Assembly (NCBI GenBank): GCA_034440615.1
Contig: JAOTOM010005105.1
Coordinates: forward strand, 368,501 to 432,500
Source: Ashinkailepas kermadecensis
Taxonomy: Eukaryota; Arthropoda; Thecostraca; Neolepadidae
DNA: 64,000 nucleotides
Direction of reading: 5' to 3'
Below the pieces are notes generated by a model. That model saw only the letters and a list, made by a program, of their open reading frames with translations, had not been told where the DNA came from and searched no databases. Shown one piece after another: positions 1 through 11,196 of this stretch. The translations under genes and the position numbers were made by a program. How positions within the stretch are numbered: position 1 is the first letter of the stretch; the number at the start of each line of letters is the position of its first letter.

Positions 1-55
1 ACATAGGGGCGCCGGTAGCTCCGGTTAAGCTGAGCGTCTGGCACGCCAGAGGTAC

Positions 56-1107
56 GGGCAGTGATAAATTATTCGTGAAATAGGGTGGAATATACCACTT
101 TCTGAGCACCGAATAAACATTCTTTCCAAGGAGGTATCGACATCGTGCTTGTTGATGTGTGCTTATGAAGTCTCCATGGCTCGTTTTTGAGCATTTCGTG
201 TAAAAGTATCATGCTTATGCTCGCCATTATGGATTATGATACACCAGCATCTATTAACACAATTCCAGGTACAGAGGTTATCTATCATGTGGTCTGTTAA
301 ACAATACCATCTGCTGATACTATGGTATTGCAATCGTTATCGTTAGCATAGGTATCCGTATATTAGATGTCGCGGGCGCTACATAACCAGTAGCAGTTGA
401 TGCGCCCCTAAGCGCAATCAATCAATCAATATCAGATGTCGCACAAATTGACGAAAGCTACTGATTTATGAGTGCACTATTGGCTAAAATTGAGTTTCAA
501 GAACTGAAATGATATTTTAATTGGCATGCCTCCATGACAAAATTTCGACATCCTACTGTAATCGTTTCAGCATCTCGCACCTAACGAAAAACCATTATTT
601 TAACACTGCCTGAACCAGTGTTAACATAATGGTTTTTCGTTATGTGTTAGATCTCGAAACGATTACAGTAAGATGTAGAAATATGTCATGGAAGCATGTC
701 AATTAAGATATAGTGTCAGTCCTTCAAGCTCCATTTGAGCCAATAGTGTTCTCATCAGTGCTTGTGTTTGCTTAAATTTTGGAGGCATCCAATATATGGA
801 TACCTATGTTAACGATAACGATTGCAATGCCATGTTACAGCAAATCGCATTGTTTAGCACACCACATCATATATAATCTCTGTATCTGGAATTGTGTCCT
901 GAGATGCTTGTGTAATGAACTTGTAAATGCGAGCACAAGCGCGCTACGTTTACGCAAAATACTCTTAGGAAAGAGTCGTGAAGATTTCATAAGCACACAT
1001 CGACAAGCACGATGTCAATACGTCCTTGGAAAGGATGTCTATTCGGTGCTCAGAAAGTGGCATATTCCATCCTATTTCACGAAAAATTGATATCTGCCCT
1101 GAACTAT
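56..1107. mobile_element. Foldback-type element (~1 kb imperfect palindrome)
   Basis: Two arms of about 500 bp, in inverted orientation, meet near 618. The left arm starts gggcagtgataaatt... and runs through gtggaatataccactttctgagcaccgaata. The right arm ends with the reverse complement (cggtgctcagaaagtggcatattcc ... tatttcacg). The innermost arms around 555-612 and 625-680 (ctgtaatcgtttc / gaaacgattacag) pair well. Arms are roughly 85-90% alike by eye. There is no convincing coding capacity; the 103-aa reading frame at 779-1090 lies inside an arm. No target-site duplication was found. Confidence 0.7.
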
Positions 1108-1240
1108 TGATATCATCATGTCCCTAAGAGAAGCCCTGAGCTCTGTCATGTCCCTCAAGGAAGCCCTGGGCTCTATTGCCATGTCCCCTAGGGGAACCTG
1201 ATGTTTACCATCATGCCCTCGGGAGGCCCTGAACTCATGT
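1108..1240. repeat. Degenerate ~40-bp repeats
   Basis: Several divergent copies of a phrase like ccctgagctctgtcatgtccc, each with an aggaagccctg-type segment. Unknown function. Confidence 0.4.
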
Positions 1241-1244
1241 GGGG

Positions 1245-1398
1245 GATGAGTAGTCTAGGGGTAAGTTGCCCGTCTCACAATCGAAAGATTGTGGGTTCGG
1301 CCTCACCTGTCGCTACTCTTCGCCCGCAATCAATCGGCGTGAGAGATTGGCGACGCTACAGGACTCAACGGTCGACGTGTCGTAAAAACCAATAACCA
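1245..1398 (+). mobile_element. tRNA-derived SINE, family A, copy 1
   Basis: The tRNA-like head has a box A-like tagtctaggggtaa and a box B-like gggttcg. A conserved body follows (gtcgctactcttcgcccgc ... ggcgtgagagattggcgacg), and the 3' end is cgtaaaaaccaataacc. The same body occurs inverted at 55735-55901 and 57545-57711. This copy lies upstream of the ZFAND gene. Confidence 0.8.
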
Positions 1399-1435
1399 CC
1401 ACCTGAACTCATGTGTCACTGGATTGGGTTTGGTG

Positions 1436-1820
1436 GCTGTGACGCGTTTGACTCGGTCAGCTGATGTGTGTCCTGTTGTGGCGGGTCAGCTGAAGGGTAA
1501 CTAGAGGCGGTATTGTCGGCCGGTCGGCTGTGAGGTGGCTGAGCTGTGAGTCGTGTCGTGTTTGACTCGGTCAGCTGATGTGTGTCCTGTTGTGGCGGGT
1601 CGGCTGAAGGGTAACTAGAGGCGGTATTGTCGGCCGGTCGGCTGTGAGGTGGCTGAGCTGTGAGTCGTGTCTGAGTTGGTCGTTTGTCGTGTTTGGCTGA
1701 GCTGTGAGTCGTGTCGTGTTTGGCTCGGTCAGCTGAAGTGTGTCCTGTTGTGGCGGGTCGTCTGAATGGTAACTAGAGGCGGTATTGTCGGCCGGTCGGC
1801 TGTGAGTCGTGTCGTGTTTG
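1436..1820. repeat. Tandem repeat (~115 bp, about 3 imperfect copies) just upstream of the ZFAND gene
   Basis: Copies of gtgtgtcctgttgtggcggg recur at about 1465, 1579 and 1738, each followed by aactagaggcggtattgtcgg and ggctgagctgtgagtcgtg. The third copy carries extra sequence (1660-1725). The array ends about 100 bp before the start codon, so it probably covers the promoter or 5' UTR. No TATA box was seen. Confidence 0.75.
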
Positions 1821-1922
1821 GCTCGGCCAGCTGTGAGGCGGGCGAATGTCGTGGCTCGGGACTGTCGAGTGCCGCCGGCTGGCAGTGCCGGCGACTGACC
1901 GTGTGTGTGGACCGCCATAGCG

Positions 1923-2064
1923 ATGGACCAGGAGCAGAACCAGCGGCAGTCGGCACCGCAGCTGTGCCGCAACGGGTGCGGCTTCTACGGCAGCCCCTCC
2001 TTCGACGGACTCTGTTCCAAATGCCACAAGGACACTGCCAAGGAGAAGACTACGTCGCCGGCAG
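1923..2064 (+). CDS. ZFAND6: ZFAND5/6-like exon 1 (start codon, A20 zinc finger)
   Basis: ATG at 1923 (context cgATGG) opens MDQEQNQRQSAPQLCRNGC. The complete A20 finger lies here. The donor after 2064 is GCAG|GTGAGC, leaving phase 1. Confidence 0.92.
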
Positions 2065-5000
2065 GTGAGCCGCCGCTAGCGTGCGACATTGCCAATCGGG
2101 TGATTGGCCTCTCGAGTCTTTTGGAGGGCGAAGGAACGAACCTTGTGTTGTTTTTGGCACTGAGTGGCATGTCGTTGACTGTCATTGGCTTTGTCATGAC
2201 ATTTCTTTTTTCAAGGAAAGATTTGCACTTTGATCTCTACTGTTCATCCATAGTTACATCGTTGAGCTGGATACGATTAATATGGCAGGAATTCGACATT
2301 TTATTGTAGACAAATGGATTATTTAATTAAGCCTTCCAATACTGCAAATGTATTAAGTTTTTCAAACAGTCGTTAAAGATTACACAATGTTGCAAACGCA
2401 GGTTGTCCCAACATTTGGAGGCAATTATTAAAATTATCTTGGAATACGGTGCATCATGCATATTCGATGGCATTTGGTTTTGTAAGATCAGCCTTATCTT
2501 TGCCTACCGTGCAGTCCTATCAATTATCAATCCGAAATATCAATTCACCTATTACATGAGTGGTGTGTTCGACCTTGTAAAAAAAATGATTCGGAGAATG
2601 CTGCTGTATGCCAGTTCGTTGTGTACTTGTTGATGGTCGTTGCTTGATGCATAATTAAAACTGCGTTTCGGTTGGTTTTGGGAATGTGGAAAATTCAATT
2701 GAACGCCCTTGTATCCTGGTGATATCAACAAATGTGTATACGTGCAACTTTTGCTTGGAAGTCAGTCGCGCCATGCGTACCTAGCCGGGCGATATGGCTG
2801 TTCAAGGGTTGCGTAAATCATCTGTTAGGTGAAGATCGTCTGAGGTAAGCATCAAAACAGTGCCGCACCGCAGCCGCCCACCATCTGGTCCATCAGATGT
2901 CTGTCAGGTGGAAGGATTCATCGGAACTGCTGCTAGATTTACTGGTGCAGGCATTTTGGGCGCTAAATAGACAAGCATTCGATGTGCCCTGAAGTTATAA
3001 TGAAAAATACATCAGTGCAATTATGTCCGTTGTGCTTCCTGTTTGAATTTGTGTTGATTTTCATGTGCAGTGAATTCGGTGACACGTTATGATCGGAACT
3101 ACATGTTTTCAATGGAATGTTAGACGATTGTTCGACGCACCAACGTTCCCAGCATGAAATGTAGCCGCCGCCTTTCCAATGCCGTTGTGTGTCACTGTAT
3201 GTGGCCGGCTGTTTGGGGCGTGGTGGGCCCATGCGCCCGTTGTCTGACCGGCCGGCGCGTGCCGTTTCAGAGGCGACCCTGGCCGCCAACAACCTGAGCC
3301 AGGCGCTGCACGAGACGGCGCTGCTGGCCGCCACCGCCCAGCCCACTGTGCCCGTGCTGCCGGCCGCCGCCGACAAAGCAGAAGTGAGTCGGCGCACGCC
3401 GCCATCTCGTCAGCCTCAACCGCCTCAAAGCTTAATCGTGGACGTGAACAGGAATGTAATTGATCTTGCATTGCACTCATTATGCCACCAACGTTTCATG
3501 GCACGACGATCCGTCCTGCAAAGCTTATCTAAGGTATGCAAACCGTTGCAGCAATATGCGGGTCGATAAGTGTATGCTTCGATAATGTATGTGTCATCCA
3601 CCATGCAGAGGTCGGAGCAGACTGCCAGGGTCGTAAGCATGGCTGGGTTTGGTGTGGCAGATGACATGTGTGTCAGTTGTTATCAGCCTCTCATGGTCAT
3701 CTTCTGTGGCTGGGTACCGATGGGCGCTAAATGACCTCGTAGTCGGCGCGCCCTTAAGCCCAAATAACTAACTGGCCGGGTATCGATAGCTGGTCGGGGT
3801 GCGACAGCATGGAGTTCCACGATAACTCTGGCCAGCAGCTGACGCCCGGTGTTTGGGCTGACACTGTTTAAAGCTGTATCGGCGATCTCGAACCGGGGTC
3901 GGACCTGCATCTTGTATGAGTATCCAGCGTGTCGTTTCCTGTCGTTCCGGAGCTCACCGCTGCACAAACTGGATGATCTCTGTATGAGTGGAGGCATTGG
4001 GGTCGGCCAGTGGTGTGGTGGTCAACTGGATGATCTTTGTTGTAGTGGGGGTATTGGGGGTCGGCCAGTGGTGTGGTGGTCAACTGGATGATCGCTGTAG
4101 GAGTGGAGGAATTTGGGGTCGGCTGGTGGTTTGGTGGTCAACCGGAGCACGCCCGCTTTATAGTTTGTCGCCAACGTCGCCAACGATTTATTGTCGTTAT
4201 ATAGTCGTATAATCGTCGCCAACGATTTATAGTTCAAGGCTCGCTTACCACGCGCACTTTCTGCTCCGCCGCTTTCATTAATTGTGATAAATGGTGACTC
4301 GCTGTAGCAAGCTTATTGTGTGCATCTTGGAATGACTCAAAATTATTATTATGTCTTGGGTACGAAATAGGCTCATTTTGATGGTCAAGGAAGAGAGTAG
4401 TCCTAGGTGACGACGGAGTTTGTGCTGAGAACGGCGCAATGCGAGAGGACCTGTTGACGCGCTATGGTACCGCTGTCCGCTGGGCACGTCACTGTCCGCT
4501 GGGCACGTCACTGTCCGCTGGGCACGCCACTGTCCACCGGATGCACTGCTGTCCGCCGGGTTGGGAGGATCGTCCTGGCGACTGGTGGCAAGTTCAATTA
4601 TCATTGCCATTCTGTAGCCGGAGACAATCGACCCCAGCACTGTTTTTCGGAAGCGGCGGGATGGTCAAAGGGCATGCTGTACGTCATCGCTCGCTATGTA
4701 TTCGTGGATTTTCAGTTCGGTGTAGTTTTTCATATACTTATGCTTTTAATATACTACTTATGCTCTGCTCTGATCGGCGATCACCGTTCAAAGAATGTCT
4801 AGAACTGCGGGAAGGCTATGTCCAGCTACAGCCAATTCACTTGTTTATTGATGGATTGATCGAAATTCGTGCGCATTGTCATTTCATAGTCTATGAACTC
4901 ATGCACCGTCACAGTCAAACGGTGTTAAAATATTGAATTTTCGTTTGGTGTGAGATGTCGAAACGAGTACAGCAGGATGTCGAAATCGGCGTGGAAATAA

Positions 5001-8000
5001 TGCTGTTAATAATATTACGGTTCTGAAACCCAGTTTTTAGACAATTGCGAACATATTGCTGCACGTTTTGAGTGTTTTGTGAGGTACCTAAATTGGGGAT
5101 ACCGATATCAACGATAATTAACGATACAAATACCTATGCTATAAACTGGCGTTGTATATCATACCACACTATAGGTAATCCCTTTATCTAGAATTGCACT
5201 ATGGGATGTTCGTTATCACGATCCCGGATCCGTTATGGTGAGCATAAGCATGATACATATAAACGGATAATGTTAGAAACGAGGCATGAAGACTTCACAA
5301 GCATGCATCAAGAAACACGATGTCGATATTTCTTCGGGAAGATGTCGATTCAGTGTTCAGTAAGTGGTATATTCCACCCTATTTCTTGAATAATTTGTAA
5401 TTCCAGTCAAACTTATGTGATCTGTTGAGCAGCCTTGAACTTGAGAGACGGATGGTATTTCATGGTGCTCCCGTGGTAGCCGGATGCAACATGACCTCTC
5501 TCTCTTTCCCTTCCTCTGGGGCTTCCACGGATAGGGGCCCTGTGCGGCTCTTCGAGCATAATTCACCTTCCCGATAAGATATACACTGTGAAGTTAATAT
5601 TTTAAATAGGCCGTGGGTTGATAATATTTGCGTAAAAGTGAAGGTGGCCTTTGTACTGTGCACGATGTTTTCTACTTTGGAATTCAAGGCATTTATTCAT
5701 CGTATTCATCTTGTTATCGCTTTTTATCGTTGTTCAACTTCTAACCAAAATTATCTGTTCTTTGCGCCAAATTGATTTCGTGACTATAGACTTTAGGCAT
5801 CACAAATCATGGATATCACTAAAAACCGTCTTCGTTGATCCCAAATTGGAAAATGCCGAAGAATGGGACTATATCCGGACGCCTCGGAATATGTATGATA
5901 TTTATCGGTCCTGCGCCAGATTCTGAAAGGACTCACGTGAATTTCTGTTTTTCTGTTGTTACGATATTGTTTCTCTCTCCTCGAGGTTTGCTCCTTTGCC
6001 TTGATGTAGGTGCTGTGTACAAACGACCGGATGACGAATGATCCATTGTAATTCGCCTTACCTTAAATTCGGTTACTTCATTTGCAGTGAAAATATGTTG
6101 GCGATCCCGAGTTGATGTCCTTCATTCATTTAACGCAGTGCTGTGTTCGGGCTTGTAACATAATGGTCCTTCCTCCAGAAATCGGCTGAGGCCTCTCCTC
6201 CCAAATCTCCGTCGGCCTCGGTCGCCTCCACTTCCGCCGAAGTCTGCCCGGAGGAGAGCGTGGACACAGCGCCATCGCCAGCCGATGGCTCCAGCAAGAA
6301 GAAAAAGAACCGCTGCGAGGTGTGCCGAAAGAAAGTCGGCCTCACCGGTAAGGACAGAAGCCATTCTGGTTTGATTTAACTTCGATTTCATGTTGCATGA
6401 AGAGGTTGCACACCAAATATTGTTCACTTGTCATTTAATCATAGGGATTTATAAGATTCTGTGCGAACTACTTGCGTCAGATGGTGTATGAATTATCATG
6501 GGCTTGTAATCTACATAATAGGTTCTCAAATTTGACCTGGAAGCATGAAATCGGTTACTCAAGGTGAAATACTGTACATTGGATATTCAAAAGCGCCCTG
6601 TAGTTTTACTGGGTATTTGAAACCGATGGTCAAAATCAGTCCTATTGAACCGATATTGAGCCAGAATCATTTTTACCAAACCGATATCGGCTGTTGGTTT
6701 TAATTTGCTCCAAAAATGATGAATAGCTTATCTTCGTTGTGTAGTAATTGTTGAATACTGCTTCTAAAAAAGAAGAAAGCATACGACCTTCAATATACCA
6801 GGAGGTGCTGAGTTGACATCAAAAGTAACGTTAAGGATTATACTTTATTACTCAACGTTTCGGCCAGGGGCCATCGTCAGGAGTCTCTCCTGACGATGGC
6901 CCCTGGCCGAAACGTTGAGTAATGAAGTATAATCCTTAACGTTACTTTTGATGTCAACTCAGCACCTCCTGGTATATTGAAGGTCGTATGCTTTCTTTAC
7001 ACGCAATGTCTAAAACCCAGGAGCATCTAAGAGCCATTCTTCGTTGTATCTAAAAAAGAAGACAATTTTATCAAACGTTTTGACATAGACTCCTTAATAA
7101 CGTTTTAGAAATACATTGTAATATAGACTGTCAGTTTCATGGCCTTGGATTTATGCATCTGCAAGAAAGAACAGTGCTGGATAAATTTACTTTTCAAAAG
7201 CCTTCAAATGTATGTAGGTAACCAGATTTCAGTAGAACATGAAGTGGCTCGAATCTGTTCGAATTCGCGTTTTCTCGATTTTGTACAGCTTATCTGTGGT
7301 ACGAAGAAGCAACTGAGAAAATCTTTCAAATATAGGACCTGTTATGACTGATCTTAAGTCGCAAATTAAGCGCAAACAACCCCCATGCGATAAAAACAAA
7401 TTGAGTGAAGTGCACAGGTTCAAATAGCAGACCTCCAGTTCTATTCAAAGCTGGCTTTCCTCGAAAGTGTTAAACCTCAACAAACATTTGGCGAGCCCCA
7501 TAGTATTTTTTTGTCGGATTTCAAACATGCCACGAGATTATGCATGCATCTGTCTATGGCTTACAGTTCGCAGATGTTTTTACTTCAGGGTAAAAGTTGT
7601 GAAAGTTAGCTACCTGTTTTATGCGATATTACCTGTAAATTGTAGCGGGGTTATTATGAACCAATTTCTAGACATTTGGACACAAATCAGTTTGAATCAT
7701 CATGAGTTTGAATTCAATCATCAATTTGAGATCAGTTATATTGAGCTATCAGCAGTTGAGGAGACAGTTTCGAACCACATCTTCAAGGTCCTGTACTATG
7801 TTCAGGGCATCACTTAAAAAACATTAATCTTGAAGGTTAAACTTCGATGGTGCTTCAATCTTCCAAAATCTGTGCCACTGTGTAAGGGGCATATTTGAGC
7901 CGAGGTGACCAAAGCGCATGTACTTGACTTAGCACATCGACTATAATGTCGCGGTCTTGTGTGCCATTAATCCAATGCATTGGTAATCCGCAGGTGACGA

Positions 8001-10799
8001 AATTACACCAGAAGCGAGTTTCATTTTTTTTAAATAACCGTCACTGACGGAAAGTAAAATTCACGCCATGAGAAATACGCAGGGTCGTATTTCGGGTTTC
8101 ATGAACCGGCGACGGAAAATCGTACGTTTTTTTCTGAAGTGCGACGGCTTTTGTCCGGACGAATAATATGACAATGGATGCCGTGATACCCAGGAACAAA
8201 CTTTTTAGGTACATGGGAGTTATAGTGTATTGACGCTTTTTAGGTGCCTTCCTTCGCCATGATTTAATATTAATGATTGCTTTGAGTAGATGAAGATTCA
8301 TATCCTGGTTTATTTTATTTACAATGTCTGCGATTGCGCCAGAAGTTGCCTCTATTCTTCGTTCTGCCGAGGGCCATGTCGCCAGGTGGATCGAATCGTT
8401 CAGACATGTTGATAGCCGTGTGTTCAGTTACCCATTTCGTGATACATAAGGTACTTAGACATCAAACAAGGAGCTATTTATTTTCATCAAATATCACACA
8501 GATATAAACATTGTTGGTTTTCCAGTGGTCCTGGGTTTCGCATCATCTAACATCGCTACATGTAGTGTCTTAAAACACGTGGGAAGACTTTGTGACCAAT
8601 ATAATAGGTCGTACCAAGCTCTCATTTCAAAGCATTTGGCATGTTTGACATGTATTGACATGTTCCGCAAGCACCCTGTGTAGCCAAATAGATATTTGAT
8701 AACCGTTGATTCACTTGATTGAATGGGATGCCGTTTTCATATTCAGCTGTACATGAACTGTGAACGGTTGACTAAGGCCATCCTCTGATCTGTATCTTGA
8801 CGACAGAAAGACATGCACCGCAATGCGTTGCGAAGACTGATGAACATGACAAAGTAATTAAAGCCTGAATGAATATCCATGTGTACGCGAAATAAGCATT
8901 CTTCAAGTTGGTTAGAAATCTATACTCAGATGCTTGCCTCATATTTAGATCAGTAAGTTATAACCCAGCCTACTTTAAAATAAGTGTTGCCCTAGGGGCA
9001 GCTTCTTTTACATCAAATTATGTGAAAGTTCCATGATTCTATACCCTTCGATAAATACTGAGGGTGGAATGCTCCATGAAAGTCCAAATTCGTGCCTTAC
9101 ATACTATATAGCCATGTGGGTATTTCCGGTAACGAGTTGGCGGATGCTGCGGCGAAGCGAGCAGCGCGCGCGCCTTACACTCGCTCGCTGCCACTTCCTG
9201 CCACGGACCATTACCGAGAGGTGTCCACCTTCCTCTTAGACAAGTGGCAGGCAATGTGTGGCGCGACACAGGCGAACAAACTGAGAGCCATTAAACAACG
9301 TCTGAAACCATGGAGCTCACCCTGTCGTAAACATAGACAAGAAGAGGTTACACTGTGCCGCCTCCGCATTGGGCATACTTATGCCACTCACGGTTATCTG
9401 TTGTGCGGTGGCGACAAGCCACGGTGCACAAGATGTCGTGCACCACTGACAGTTCGCCATGTTTGATCTCGTGCCCTTTTTATGCTGACGAGCGTAGACG
9501 TCACTTTGGATTTGCACAGGTAGACTCACTTAGTGATATTCTGTCTGACAAGTCTAGGACCAGTACAACTGATCAAGTCCAAGTCCAACCAGGACAACTG
9601 ATCGACTTCCTTTCTGATGTATCGTTCTCGGTAATATATACTCCAAACTGATATGAATTACATGTAACATATATAGCACAGTAGCACCACTTAGGCGGTG
9701 CCCACAAGGAGAGGCTTGACACTTCTCTAACCGTATTTCGATGAATATCTTAGTTATGGGCGCAATATGGCCATAGTTGTCGACACGCCCTAAAGCCCAA
9801 ATAACTAACTGCCTTACCTACTATGGTAAGAATATAACTGCAGGGGGAATGTGAGAAATGAAAAATGAACGAACAAGCCAATTGCTAGGCCAATTGGACT
9901 AGTGCTATTCATTCATCCAGTTTCATGTTTGCTTTGTTTTAAGTTGTCCGCAAACGGCCTAGTTCGCGTACCATTACGCCGGATACGATTGCCAAGACCA
10001 CAGTCAGTGTGAGAGATCCAACGGACGTGGCTCTTTGTTCGGTATGCATAGCAATGAGCATGATTCAAGCAGTGCATATCAAGTATCCGATGATTGCGTG
10101 CCTCGTCTGATGCGTTGAATCCATCACAGGCACCACCTGGGCAGTTACATAGAGGAGCCTGAAATGGTGCATTGTTATGCTGCCTGTTATACTCGTGCTC
10201 CTATTTCGACATGCATTATGTATCCTGTGCGGACTTTCTGTAGCATCGTTTATATTGCTTGGACCATTCAAGCTGGTAAATATACAGCTTAATGTTTTGA
10301 ACTCAAGCTAACATCTGGACACCCAGTAGTGTGACTGCTTCGCATTTCCTCTGGTCGAATTGTGTATTGAATGGGACTTCGTCGATGCTTTCTCTTGTTT
10401 TTTTTTGCGTTCTGATGAAACCATAACAAGAATGCTTGCATCGAAAGGTTTGCCAGCATTCATCAGAATTGCACATATTTGCCTACTTAACGGGAAAGGC
10501 ACCTGGTATTGAAAGAGATAACTACCGGTAAGTTAGTTTACGGGTATGTTCGTTTCATACAGCGGTTGGTCCATCCACCTGTGTTTGTTCCCCACGGTGC
10601 CCTGGGGGCAGACGGCAGCCGTGTGACGTGTGATGACGTCTGGCCGGCAGGGTTCACCTGTCGCTGCGACGGCCTCTTCTGCTCGCTGCACCGGTACAGC
10701 GACAAACACAACTGCTCGTTCGACTACCGCCAGCTAGGTCAGCAGGAGATTCGCAAAAACAACCCCGTCATCGTCGGCAAGAAGGTCAACAAGATCTGA
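1923..10799 (+). CDS. ZFAND6: AN1/A20-type zinc finger protein, ZFAND5/6-like (4 exons, 190 aa)
   Basis: Join 1923-2064, 3271-3383, 6179-6347, 10651-10799; 573 nt, in frame to a TGA stop. The family binds ubiquitin through the A20 finger and acts in the cytoplasm in protein turnover, NF-kB and stress signalling. Seen: an N-terminal A20 finger with the pattern C-x3-C-x11-C-x2-C (LCRNGCGFYGSP...CSKC, residues ~14-34), a Ser/Pro/Ala-rich linker (exons 2-3), and a C-terminal AN1 finger with all Cys/His ligands (NRCEVCRKK...FTCRCDGLFCSLHRYSDKHNC) followed by the family ending GKKVNKI. Length is slightly below vertebrate ZFAND5/6 (about 210 aa). All introns are GT-AG (donors GTGAGC, GTGAGT, GTAAGG). 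The start is the first ATG before the A20 finger. I cannot separate ZFAND5 from ZFAND6; invertebrates often carry one ancestral copy. The introns hold several mobile elements but the coding sequence is intact. Confidence 0.93.
2065..3270. other. ZFAND intron 1
   Basis: AT-rich intron with GT-AG borders. I see no gene, tRNA or recognisable mobile element in it. Confidence 0.6.
3271..3383 (+). CDS. ZFAND6: ZFAND5/6-like exon 2 (linker)
   Basis: Acceptor GTTTCAG at 3270, donor GAA|GTGAGT. It encodes EATLAANNLSQALHE... rich in Ala/Thr/Pro. Phase 1 in, phase 0 out, matching both neighbours. Confidence 0.85.
3715..3776 (+). mobile_element. Non-LTR retrotransposon 3'-end fragment (shared tail)
   Basis: gatgggcgctaaatg ... 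gcgcccttaagcccaaataactaact matches the 3' end of the element at 9107-9813. Related pieces lie at ~369-430, ~20092-20150 and ~20548-20585. Probably a severely 5'-truncated insertion. Confidence 0.55.
3960..4147. repeat. 57-bp tandem repeat, ~3 copies
   Basis: Three copies of a unit containing aactggatgatc, then ggggtcggccagtggtgtgg. The last copy is more divergent. In ZFAND intron 2. Confidence 0.75.
4463..4560. repeat. 20-bp tandem repeat, ~4 copies
   Basis: The unit ctgtccgctgggcacgtca is repeated from about 4472 to 4535 and decays at the edges. In ZFAND intron 2. Confidence 0.7.
4915..5400. mobile_element. Single arm of the same foldback family
   Basis: It matches the right arm of the 56-1107 palindrome in order: gtgttaaaatattg...ttttcgtttggtgtgag, gatgtcgaaacga, then gagcataagcatgatac, cacgatgtcgatat, cagtaagtggtatattcc and accctatttcttgaataat. 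Only a half copy is present, so it is either a deleted palindrome or a solo arm. It sits in ZFAND intron 2. Confidence 0.6.
6179..6347 (+). CDS. ZFAND6: ZFAND5/6-like exon 3 (Ser/Pro linker and first half of AN1 finger)
   Basis: Acceptor CCTCCAG, donor ACCG|GTAAGG. It encodes KSAEASPPKSPS... then KKKKNRCEVCRKKVGLTG, the first Cys pair of the AN1 finger. The AN1 domain is split across intron 3. Confidence 0.92.
6773..6997. mobile_element. 111-bp near-perfect inverted repeat carrying hammerhead-ribozyme-like cores (Penelope-like element remnant)
   Basis: The arms 6773-6883 and 6887-6997 are reverse complements with one mismatch (aata/aatg), separated by TCT. Each arm contains CTGACGA (6890-6896 on +), a short self-pairing GGCCcctGGCC, then GAAAC (6909-6913). 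This order matches the conserved CUGANGA-stem II-GAAA core of hammerhead ribozymes, as carried by Penelope-like elements and retrozymes. Downstream, ACGTT and AACGT could form stem III. Direct repeats tctaaaaaagaaga at 6763 and ~7051 may be a target-site duplication. The ribozyme call is by motif only. Confidence 0.6.
9107..9651 (+). pseudogene. Non-LTR retrotransposon RNase H / C-terminal fragment (frameshifted)
   Basis: The reading frame starts in HVGISGNELADAAAKRAAR, the RNase H block of I/Ingi/Jockey-type elements, and continues through CRLRIGHTYATHGYLLCGG with the Cys/His cluster CTRCRAPLTVRHV. It then breaks near 9465. The frame continues in another register as LISCPFYADERRRHFG to a stop at 9651. 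The upstream reverse transcriptase is missing, so this is a 5'-truncated dead copy. It lies in ZFAND intron 3. Confidence 0.8.
9652..9813 (+). mobile_element. 3' UTR and tail of the non-LTR element
   Basis: Continues directly from the degraded RNase H reading frame and ends atgggcgcaatatgg ... cgccctaaagcccaaataactaact. This terminal ~55 bp recurs elsewhere in the window, which defines the element's 3' end. Confidence 0.65.
10651..10799 (+). CDS. ZFAND6: ZFAND5/6-like exon 4 (rest of AN1 finger, stop)
   Basis: Acceptor GCCGGCAG. It encodes FTCRCDGLFCSLHRYSDKH, NCSFDYRQLGQQEIRKNNP and VIVGKKVNKI, then TGA at 10797-10799. The two nucleotides GG complete the split Gly codon. Confidence 0.95.
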
Positions 10800-11196
10800 G
10801 CGGCGCGCACCTGGCCATAGGACCCAGCACGTGATAGTTGCGCCTCGTCTCCCAGTCACACGTCGCTTCGGTTGCAGTCGGAGCCGGCGCACGTGTGGCC
10901 GCCACGGCGCGCGCTGCTCGGCCGGCGGGAGCGCGTGCACACGACTGTACAGGGACGCCGCCGTCGTACTAACCGCACCGGACCGGACGGCAATTGCCGT
11001 GCGCCTGGTAGAGGCGCTGCTTGGCTTTGTGCACAGGACAGTGTGCGACGTGTGCGTGTGTGTGTGGGGGCGGGGCGGGACGGGACGGGACGGCACGGGT
11101 GCAGCGCCGCTGGCCGGAGCCGACCGGCGCCGGCGTGCCCTCGCACGGCATAGGTTGTTTTGTGTAGCTCAATTCCCATGCGTGTAATCCATTAAA
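10800..11196 (+). other. ZFAND5/6-like 3' UTR with ATTAAA poly(A) signal
   Basis: GC-rich sequence after the stop, with G-runs near 11066-11100. ATTAAA at 11191-11196 is a common variant poly(A) signal, and GT-rich sequence follows it. The UTR is inferred from the signal alone. Confidence 0.5.

Noticed and set aside
1245..1320. Functional tRNA gene
   Set aside because: The head is tRNA-like, but the acceptor stem is not paired and the rest matches a SINE family present elsewhere in the window.
7467..7817. 116-aa plus-strand frame in ZFAND intron 3
   Set aside because: AT-rich, no recognisable motif, no splice partners in frame.
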